A stretch of DNA of 29,163 bases from a virus. This document shows positions 1 to 5,639 of the stretch, piece after piece. Numbering within the stretch: the stretch's first letter is position 1; every line of letters begins with the position of its first letter. A program made the position numbers and the translations under genes. Location of the stretch: IMG/VR virus record IMGVR_UViG_3300025310_000224, positions 1-29,163 of that record; one strand, 5' to 3'. Under the pieces are notes generated by a model, which made no database searches, was not told the DNA's origin, and saw nothing but the letters and a program-made list of their open reading frames with translations.

Positions 1-237
1 ATGGCGGAACCGAGATTCCGATGGTCTGACCTGCCCGACGGCGTGCTGGTCGCGCTGGAGGCGATGCTGAGCGAGAAGGCTCCGGAGTGCCACCCGGCGC
101 CGGTGAGCGATCTGAACGCGCTGAACTTTCAGCTCGGTCGCCGGTCGATTGCTCGGGAGGCGATGGCCGAGATCAGGCGTCGCGCGGCGGAGAAAGAAGC
201 GAAAGGGGCTGTTGATGCCGGACCTGCTCACCCCTGA
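1..237 (+). CDS. Small hypothetical phage protein upstream of portal
   Basis: A 78-residue reading frame opens with ATG at the first base of the window and ends with TGA at 235-237. Because it begins exactly at the edge, a longer N-terminus outside the window cannot be excluded. The protein is largely charged and helical, with a central LNALNFQLGRRS stretch and an arginine/glutamate-rich C-terminal helix (AEIRRRAAEKE). There is no membrane segment or cysteine motif. It overlaps the next small gene by 23 bases, so both probably belong to the late operon leading into the portal gene. The function is unknown. A role in virion assembly is inferred only from position; it could also be an adaptor or a very reduced packaging protein, but I see no small-terminase motif. 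Confidence 0.6.
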   Translation: MAEPRFRWSDLPDGVLVALEAMLSEKAPECHPAPVSDLNALNFQLGRRSIAREAMAEIRRRAAEKEAKGAVDAGPAHP

Positions 238-418
238 GAGGCCGCCGCTGCCGCCGCCGCCGGAACCGGACCTGTCTCGCGTGCGCGCCGACGCCGAGCG
301 GCTGGCGGCGATCCGGCGCGCCAGCGAGCGAAGGCGGCGCGGGGTGGCCCTGCTCCGCATCGAGCCCGGCATCAACCAGCCGGACGAGACGGGGCTGAGG
401 ATCCCCGATAACGGCTGA
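215..418 (+). CDS. Small basic protein, gp7.3-like tail assembly candidate
   Basis: This is a 67-residue protein starting at ATG 215, preceded by an AAAGGGG-type ribosome binding site; the same frame is open further upstream but that part overlaps the previous gene. The N-terminal third is proline-rich and the middle is an arginine-rich helix (RRASERRRRG). The C-terminus reads roughly 'RRRRG..LLRI......GLRIP'. T7 gp7.3, which lies just before the portal gene and helps tail assembly, also ends in a basic segment followed by a Gly/Ile-rich tail, and many podoviruses have a short protein of this design immediately before the portal. The assignment therefore rests on position, size and C-terminal pattern, not on overall similarity. 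It ends 6 bases before the portal start codon. Confidence 0.6.
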   Translation: MPDLLTPERPPLPPPPEPDLSRVRADAERLAAIRRASERRRRGVALLRIEPGINQPDETGLRIPDNG

Positions 419-424
419 GAACAT

Positions 425-2065
425 ATGCCGTCTCCAACCATCCAGTCCCAGTTCGATGCCGAGCACAACGACCGGCTCGCCGTGCTCGACCGCATGAGCG
501 AGTGTTCAAGGCTTACGGACCCGAGCCTGCTGCCGACGTGGTGGCAGGCCGGGGTCGAGCCGCGGCCGAAGACCGACGAGCTGAGGCTCCCGGAGAACTT
601 CCAGAGCACCGGCGCGCGCGGGATTATGACCCTCGCGGGCAAGACGCTGCTGACGGTCTATCCGACCGGGATTCCATTCGCGATCCTGACGCCGGCGCCG
701 GAGTTCCTGCACGACCCGGCGGTCGATCCGCGGACGAAGTCGGTCCGGCAGCAGCAGCTCATGGCCGCCAGCTTCATCATCCAGAAGTACATAGAGGCCG
801 GCGCGCCGTGGACTCCGCGGCGCATGAGGCGGAGCGGGTTCCGCAGCGCCAAGCGCATGGTGTTCGAGCGTTGCTACGCGCTCGGCGACACGCTGCACAG
901 GATCACGGACGATCTGGGTTTCATCGTGTACCGGAACGAGCAGTACGTGACCCTGCGCGACGGCGAGGGGAACGTCGTGCATCACATTGTGCGCGAGCGG
1001 AAGGACCCGCTGGACCTGGACGAGGAGGCGTTCGGGAGAACGGGCCTGGACAGGTCGGAGGTCGAGAAGAAGAGCGCGCGCGACCGGCAGCTCCCGCTGC
1101 TGACGCGGTGCAGGTGGCAGCCGCGCGGCCGGAACTGGCTGATCGAGCAGGAGATGAACGGGAGGATCATCAACGAGTCGCAGGATCAGGTCTCGCCGTT
1201 TGTTTCGACGGTGTTCAAGCTGTCGCCGGGCGAGAACTACGGCCGCGGGTTCATCGAGACGGCGTTGCGCGGCGACCTGGCGAGCGAGGACTTTCTCGCG
1301 GAGCAGACGGGCAACTTCGCCGGCCTGTGCGCCAAGCTTTTGATCTTTCTGGGGATCGGCAGCGAGCTGCGCCCGGAGGACTTTGCGAAGCGTACGGGTT
1401 CGGTGGTCGAGGGCGGGAACATCACCGCCGGCAGGCTGAATGACGTGGCGATGTTTGCGGTCGAGAAGCTGGCCGACTTCAGCGTGGTCCGGGAGGCGCG
1501 GGCCATGCTGAACGACAACCTGAGCAAGTCGATGCTGCTGGGGGTGGACGTGCAGCCGGCGAAGGAGAGGACGACCGCAACGCAGATTCTTTACAACGCG
1601 CGCGAGCTGGACGCGGCCAGCGGCGGGTTCTACTCGCTCGTCGCCGAGGACGACCAGATCCCGACATTCCACCGGGCCGTCTATCTGCTCCAGAAGCGCG
1701 GGGTGATCAACAGGTTCTTCGATTACGGCTCGTCGGAGCCGCAGCCGATCGACGTGCGGCTGCTCACGGGGTACGACGCGCTCTCGAGGGCGCAGAAGTT
1801 CGAGAACATTCTTCAGTTCGTGGGCGCGGTGGCGGGCATGGGCGAGCAGGCCTTGCAGCGGATCAACATCGACGTGGCGGTGGATTCGCTGGCCGAGAGC
1901 GCCCTGATCGACGTTCCGGGCCTCATCAAGGACCCCGGCCAGCTCCGGCGCGAGCGCGAGGAACTGCTGCGCGAGGGGATGATGGCGGCGGCGGGCGAGA
2001 AGGCGGTTGACGTGGCGGGCAACGTGGCCGAACAATCGCTTGCCGGGTCGAACGGGAAGCTGTAG
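425..2065 (+). CDS. Portal (head-tail connector) protein, T7 gp8-like
   Basis: The 546-residue product is the portal protein of the T7-type 'head to tail connecting' family (T7 gp8 is 536 residues). It forms the dodecameric ring at one capsid vertex through which DNA is packaged and ejected and on which the tail is built. Recognisable blocks are STGARGIMTLAGK near residues 61-73 (T7 AVGARGLNNLASK), GENYGRGFIE near 269 (T7 GESYGRSYIE), ADFSVVREA, and ERTTATQILYNARELDAASGGFYS from about 381 (T7 GERVTAEEIRYVASELEDTLGGVYS). The start ATG at 425 has only a weak ribosome binding site (GAGAAC), suggesting coupling to the small gene just before it. The scaffold gene follows after 11 bases. Antisense and shifted frames within it are GC-rich shadows. 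Confidence 0.96.
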   Translation: MPSPTIQSQFDAEHNDRLAVLDRMSECSRLTDPSLLPTWWQAGVEPRPKTDELRLPENFQSTGARGIMTLAGKTLLTVYPTGIPFAILTPAPEFLHDPAVDPRTKSVRQQQLMAASFIIQKYIEAGAPWTPRRMRRSGFRSAKRMVFERCYALGDTLHRITDDLGFIVYRNEQYVTLRDGEGNVVHHIVRERKDPLDLDEEAFGRTGLDRSEVEKKSARDRQLPLLTRCRWQPRGRNWLIEQEMNGRIINESQDQVSPFVSTVFKLSPGENYGRGFIETALRGDLASEDFLAEQTGNFAGLCAKLLIFLGIGSELRPEDFAKRTGSVVEGGNITAGRLNDVAMFAVEKLADFSVVREARAMLNDNLSKSMLLGVDVQPAKERTTATQILYNARELDAASGGFYSLVAEDDQIPTFHRAVYLLQKRGVINRFFDYGSSEPQPIDVRLLTGYDALSRAQKFENILQFVGAVAGMGEQALQRINIDVAVDSLAESALIDVPGLIKDPGQLRREREELLREGMMAAAGEKAVDVAGNVAEQSLAGSNGKL

Positions 2066-2076
2066 GATCATCGCGT

Positions 2077-2955
2077 ATGCCGGGAACAGATGACACAACG
2101 GGAACAACAGGGACGGCGGTGACATCCGGGCCGCCCGCGCCGGTGCCGGTCGCGAAGGCGCCGCCCGCGTGGCTGGCCGAGTACAAGGGCGAGCCCATAC
2201 CCGAAAAGTTCCACAGGAACACGCTCGCCGAAACGCTGAACGAGGTCGTCAAGAGCTACGGCGAGAGCGAGAAGCAGCTCTCCCGGAAGGCCGAGAAGAA
2301 GCCGGACGAGAAGCAGGGGCCGGAGGAGAAGTCAACAACTCCGCGCCTGCATATCGGGGCGCTGGAAACGGGCGACGACGAGCTCGCCGGCCTGACGGCC
2401 CGCGATGTCATCGGTCTCGCCGGCCTGAATGAGGAGGATGTCCTCAAGGAATGGGACGAGAACGACGGCCTGAAGCCGGAGACATACGCGGCGCTGCGCA
2501 AGGTCAACCCGGCGCTCGGCAGGTCGCTCGTCAACGAGCTGGTCTCCGGCATTCGGGCCAAGGCCGCCCTGCGCGGCCTCATCGTCTCGAAGGCCGAGGA
2601 GGAGTGCGAGCGGATGGCGGGCGGCGCGGACAAGCTCAGCGCCCTGCTGAAGGAAGCCAACACGTTCCTCGGACCCGGCGAGATCGAGGGCTTCAACAGG
2701 ATGCTCAAGGACCCCGTAACGGCCCCGAGCGCCGTGCGGGCGCTCCTGGCGATGCGCGACGGCCAGAAATCAGCGGACGGGTCGAGGCCGCTGATTACGG
2801 GCACGACCGGGCAGAGCGGGCCCGCCGGCGGCGCGAAGGACGCCAAGGAGTTCCAGGCCGCCATGCGCCGCATCCAGATGGGCGACCGGGATGCGTGGGA
2901 TATCATCAAGAGGACGCCCCAGGAGCTCATCGACTCCTGGAACCGCGGAGGCTGA
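2077..2955 (+). CDS. Capsid scaffolding (assembly) protein, gp9-like
   Basis: The 292-residue protein lies between portal and capsid genes, the place of the scaffolding protein in T7-like phages. It is acidic, helical and low in hydrophobic segments. The N-terminus is Thr/Pro/Gly-rich, followed by a motif around WLAEYKGEPIPEKF, a Lys/Glu linker near residues 70-88, and a helical C-terminal half. The last segment (AKEFQAAMRRIQMGDRDAWD) resembles the capsid-binding helix region of podovirus scaffolds, which contains '...M.DP.Y..D...R'. Scaffold proteins direct capsid assembly inside the prohead and are then released. Start ATG 2077 follows an AGGA sequence. Sequence similarity to T7 gp9 itself is low, so the call rests on position plus composition. 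Confidence 0.8.
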   Translation: MPGTDDTTGTTGTAVTSGPPAPVPVAKAPPAWLAEYKGEPIPEKFHRNTLAETLNEVVKSYGESEKQLSRKAEKKPDEKQGPEEKSTTPRLHIGALETGDDELAGLTARDVIGLAGLNEEDVLKEWDENDGLKPETYAALRKVNPALGRSLVNELVSGIRAKAALRGLIVSKAEEECERMAGGADKLSALLKEANTFLGPGEIEGFNRMLKDPVTAPSAVRALLAMRDGQKSADGSRPLITGTTGQSGPAGGAKDAKEFQAAMRRIQMGDRDAWDIIKRTPQELIDSWNRGG

Positions 2956-2958
2956 GCC

Positions 2959-3156
2959 GTGCCCGTCAACTCGAGCAGCGACGCGCCCGTGACACTCGAA
3001 ACCACCCGCTGGCCGGCGTACGCGACCAAGGCCGCGCTCCTCTCCGATCTTGAGTCGGCGATCGGGGGCGGGGCGCAGCAGATCATGGACATCATGCGCC
3101 GGCTGTCGAACACCGACACGTCGGCGTGGGCCGACAAGGGGTCGAACATCGCATGA
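2959..3156 (+). CDS. Small hypothetical protein after scaffold
   Basis: A 65-residue protein starts at GTG 2959; a clear GGAGG ribosome binding site lies at 2947-2951, inside the end of the scaffold gene, with 7 bases of spacing. The stop TGA overlaps the next start as ATGA (3153-3156), so the two are probably translated in a coupled way. The sequence is soluble-looking, with a helix around LLSDLESAIGGGAQQIMDIMRRL and no recognisable motif. I do not recognise the family. Its place in the head gene block suggests a virion or head-assembly role, which is inference only. Confidence 0.65.
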   Translation: MPVNSSSDAPVTLETTRWPAYATKAALLSDLESAIGGGAQQIMDIMRRLSNTDTSAWADKGSNIA

Positions 3157-3623
3157 TTATGCTCACGAAGCGCGAAGCGGCTCAGCTGGAGCGCCTGAAC
3201 GCCACGTACCGCATCACGGCTCGGGCGCCGACCTATAAGCCGCCATCGGTCCACGGCGCCCCGCCCGTGCAGGACACCGAGGGGTTCTACCTCTGCGAGA
3301 TGCTGGACCTGACCGTGGCCGGGTCGCCGCCCTACTGCTCCGGCACCGGGGCTACGGAGCGCGCGGCGTTCGAGGAGGCGATCGGCAGGGCCGAGAGCGC
3401 GCCCAAGCCGCTCACCCCGGCCCAGGCCGCGACGCTCGAAGCCGCGCGCCGGACCGAGCAGGAGGACACGGAGAACCCGCGGCGCGAGAACGCGGCCCTG
3501 CGCGAGTACCGGCAGGATGCCAAGGAATCGGACCGCCACAGCGGCGGCGCGGCCGCGCCCAAGCGCGGGCCGGGGCGACCAAGGAAGAATCCGCCCATGA
3601 CGGACAGACCGGCAACGGCATAG
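3153..3623 (+). CDS. Hypothetical protein with AT-hook-like C-terminus
   Basis: The 156-residue frame is read from ATG 3153, chosen because it overlaps the previous stop as ATGA; a GTG at 3126 would add nine residues but lies well inside the upstream gene. Residues 1-85 form a compact region with Tyr, Pro and two Cys. Residues 85-130 are helical and highly charged, and the C-terminus contains KRGPGRPRK at about residues 137-145. That segment fits the AT-hook core (GRP flanked by basic residues), which in known proteins binds the DNA minor groove. A DNA-binding tail on a gene located between scaffold and capsid is unusual; it could bind packaged DNA or be a simple basic tail. Function unknown. 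Confidence 0.65.
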   Translation: MIMLTKREAAQLERLNATYRITARAPTYKPPSVHGAPPVQDTEGFYLCEMLDLTVAGSPPYCSGTGATERAAFEEAIGRAESAPKPLTPAQAATLEAARRTEQEDTENPRRENAALREYRQDAKESDRHSGGAAAPKRGPGRPRKNPPMTDRPATA

Positions 3624-3845
3624 GATGACAGCGCCGCGGGCGCCGAACGGCGCCGCGCGGCGATTCAAGCGACGGTCCCGGCGCGCCCCCGCAAAAAAGG
3701 GCCACGCGCCGCGGCCCAAGCAAGACCCGGACGGCAGCCGCGCGACGCGGCGGGGAGAACTCGCAAGAGCCCCCACCCCTGAGCCGCGACAACTGCGACC
3801 GCAAGGAGTCGTAGATGTCAGACGGAACCCTTTCGGGGGATTCTC
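3624..3845 (+). promoter_or_regulatory. Capsid leader region with GC-rich hairpins
   Basis: This is the longest stretch in the late block without a convincing gene (222 bases). It contains a perfect 7-bp stem with a 2-base loop at 3639-3654 (GGCGCCG/CGGCGCC). A second, longer imperfect stem-loop at 3680-3710 pairs GGCGCG with CGCGCC and encloses an A-run. Neither has a following T-run, so they are not classic terminators. A frame that begins at ATG 3625 and runs into the capsid gene is very basic and low in sequence complexity, and I treat it as noncoding. An AAGGAG sequence at 3803-3808 precedes ATG 3815 (short overlapping frame), and GGGGGA at 3835-3840 precedes the capsid ATG. The region probably tunes transcription or mRNA stability for the most abundant virion protein; I could not define a promoter. 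Confidence 0.45.
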
Positions 3846-4892
3846 ATGGCCGTTACACCAACCCGGTTCCTCGCCGCGGGCTCGGACGACACCGCCCTGG
3901 CGCTCAAGGTCTACTCGGGCGTTTTCAATGAGGCTTGGCGCAACCAGCCCAAGCTGTACACCGCCGAGCAGCCCGTCATTCACAAGCGGTCCGCCGCGGG
4001 AAGCAAGTCGTACCAGTTCCTCAAGTTCGCCGAAACGCCCAACGCCGATGAGTCGTACCGCCCCGGCGGCGACCTCGCCGGGCAGGCGTTCGCCGTGGAC
4101 GAGGGAACAAACTCGGTGGACGATGGCTACGTCATCGCCCATCACCGGCTCCCGCGCGACCATACCGTCGTCAGCCACTTCGAGGTCTGGGCCCAACTCG
4201 CCCGCGCCGACGCGCGGCAGGTCGGCATGGTTCTCGACCGCCGCCTGTTCACCACCGCCTGCCTCGCGGCCCGCGCGCCCGCAACCACCAAGAACGGCCT
4301 CACCGTCGATTCCGGCGGCAACCGCGTCACCCGGTCCGGCGGATCGGTCGCCGCGGCCTACCCGCGCTCGGCGACCGGCGCCGCCAACTTCCGCGCCGAC
4401 CTGCGACAACTCGCCCGCCTCATGGACGAGGACAACGTGCCGCCCGAGACGCGTTGGCTCTGGTACACGCCCTACATGAACGAGGTCCTGCTCTACGACA
4501 ACACCGCGCAGGTGTTCAGCCGCGACTACGCGACCAACGGCAACGACATCTCCACCAGAACCGTGCGCGTCATCGAGGGATTCAAGGTCGTGGACGAGCG
4601 CGTGAACACCCGCACCAACGGCGGGTCGTTCCCCGACTCCAACATCGTCACCGGCCCGGCCCGATACCAGGGCGACTTCTCGATCGGCGCCTCGACGGGA
4701 ACCCCGGTGGCGCTGGCGCTCTGCCAGGGGCCGGACGGGGGCGCGGCCGTGACGATGGGCAACTGGGAGGACGTGCAGAACATCGTCCACTACGACCCCG
4801 AGACCCTCTCGTGGTTCATGGCTTCATTCGTGCTCGGCGGCATCTCGCAGATGAACCCATACTGCGCCGGCTCCGTCGAGGTCATCATCTGA
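3846..4892 (+). CDS. Major capsid protein, T7 gp10-like
   Basis: The 348-residue product matches the T7-type HK97-fold major capsid protein (gp10A is 345 residues). It assembles the icosahedral shell. The N-terminal part, with DTALALKVYSGVFNEAW followed by a segment that ends in KSYQFLKF, parallels T7 DKLALFLKVFGGEVLTAF and SAQFPVLGR. The block RPGGDLAGQAFAVDEGTNSV fits the T7 APGENLDDKRKDIKHTEK region. The next block, about residues 96-135, ends with MVLDRRLFTTACLAA, comparable to T7 MAADGAVLAEIAGLC. The start ATG 3846 has GGGGGA five bases upstream. A 6-bp hairpin directly follows the stop. Position after scaffold supports the call. Confidence 0.94.
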   Translation: MAVTPTRFLAAGSDDTALALKVYSGVFNEAWRNQPKLYTAEQPVIHKRSAAGSKSYQFLKFAETPNADESYRPGGDLAGQAFAVDEGTNSVDDGYVIAHHRLPRDHTVVSHFEVWAQLARADARQVGMVLDRRLFTTACLAARAPATTKNGLTVDSGGNRVTRSGGSVAAAYPRSATGAANFRADLRQLARLMDEDNVPPETRWLWYTPYMNEVLLYDNTAQVFSRDYATNGNDISTRTVRVIEGFKVVDERVNTRTNGGSFPDSNIVTGPARYQGDFSIGASTGTPVALALCQGPDGGAAVTMGNWEDVQNIVHYDPETLSWFMASFVLGGISQMNPYCAGSVEVII

Positions 4893-4898
4893 GTCACC

Positions 4899-4913
4899 GG
4901 GCGCGCCGCGCCC
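4899..4913 (+). other. Small intercistronic hairpin after capsid gene
   Basis: GGGCGC at 4899-4904 pairs perfectly with GCGCCC at 4908-4913 around a 3-base loop, starting 6 bases after the capsid stop codon. There is no T-tract, so it is unlikely to terminate transcription alone; it may slow 3'-to-5' decay of capsid mRNA. In a genome this GC-rich such short stems occur by chance, so the call is tentative. Confidence 0.3.
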
Positions 4914-4929
4914 GCCGAGGAACACGCAC

Positions 4930-5553
4930 ATGGCACACCCCACACCCGGGATCTCCTACGAGCGGCCGGAGTCGATGAGCGCCAACCAGGTCGGCACCGT
5001 CGTCGCCAAGTCAGGACTGACGCACGAGGAGTACGGATCGCACATCCTCCGCCAGACCCTCTTCAAGTTCACCAACATGAGCATCACAATCACCGACGCC
5101 CTGGCGTACGCGAGCCAGCAGCTCTACGACTTCCCGCTCGGCCGCATCCACGTCCTCGCCTGCGTCGCCAGCATCACGCTGACCACGACCAGCGCCATCG
5201 CCTCCACCCTGAACTCGGGCGTGGCGGTGGCCTGGGGGCTCGGATCGGCCGCTGCCTCGTCAACAACCCTGGCAACAACCATGATGAACTTCGCGCCCGG
5301 ATCCGGCGAGTCCGTCAACACGCTCACGTCGAGCACGACCATCAACGTGGCATCGGCCCAGGACAACGCCTTCCTCGCCGCCACGAACGCGGCCCAGATC
5401 GCCGCCGTCGTGGACGGAACCTCCACGGCCGCCGACCTGTTCCTCAACCTCGCCGTCCCGACCGCCACCGACATCGACGCCGACGCCACCGTCGCGGTCA
5501 ACGGCCGCGCCCTCATCACCTGGTTCCTCGAGGGAGCGTTCAGCCTGACCTGA
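4930..5553 (+). CDS. Capsid-adjacent virion structural protein (decoration-type candidate)
   Basis: This is a 207-residue protein whose ATG at 4930 follows a GAGGA sequence; ATG 4975 is an alternative internal start. The sequence is dominated by small residues (Ser, Thr, Ala) with alternating polar and hydrophobic residues, typical of beta-sandwich virion proteins. It has no signal peptide. The first 50 residues are more charged. The pattern 'YDFPLGRIHVL' then a long Thr/Ala-rich beta region, then 'AADLFLNLAVP....DADATVAVNGRALITWF' resembles a family of hypothetical proteins I associate with the gene next to the major capsid protein in many phages. It sits upstream of the terminator at 5600-5634, so it is co-expressed with the capsid protein. 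High-level expression and a shell-decoration role are inferred, not shown. Confidence 0.75.
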   Translation: MAHPTPGISYERPESMSANQVGTVVAKSGLTHEEYGSHILRQTLFKFTNMSITITDALAYASQQLYDFPLGRIHVLACVASITLTTTSAIASTLNSGVAVAWGLGSAAASSTTLATTMMNFAPGSGESVNTLTSSTTINVASAQDNAFLAATNAAQIAAVVDGTSTAADLFLNLAVPTATDIDADATVAVNGRALITWFLEGAFSLT

Positions 5554-5599
5554 TCCGGCCCGCTCACGCCGCGCCGGAAACGGAGGCTTGTTCCTTCCG

Positions 5600-5634
5600 C
5601 CCCCGGCGCCGCTTGCCGTGGCGCCGGGGGTTTT
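5600..5634 (+). terminator. Strong intrinsic terminator closing the capsid block
   Basis: An 11-bp perfect stem (CCCCCGGCGCC at 5600-5610 with GGCGCCGGGGG at 5620-5630) encloses a 9-base loop and is followed by TTTT. This is the clearest intrinsic terminator in the window. It lies 46 bases after the structural gene at 4930-5553 and 5 bases before the next start codon. T7 also has its late terminator (T-phi) just after the capsid gene, with partial read-through supplying the tail genes, so the same logic is likely here. Confidence 0.85.
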
Positions 5635-5639
5635 CGGAC

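Noticed and set aside
506-2125. A 539-codon minus-strand frame opposite the portal gene.
   Set aside because: Very rich in Arg, Leu and His with no motif; the portal on the plus strand is certain.
3625-4479. A frame through the capsid leader into the capsid gene.
   Set aside because: Extremely Arg/Pro/Ser-rich, overlaps most of the capsid gene, no ribosome binding site at ATG 3625.
2256-4790. An 844-codon minus-strand frame across scaffold and capsid genes.
   Set aside because: Antisense to recognised genes; low-complexity Arg/Gly/Val composition typical of shadow frames.
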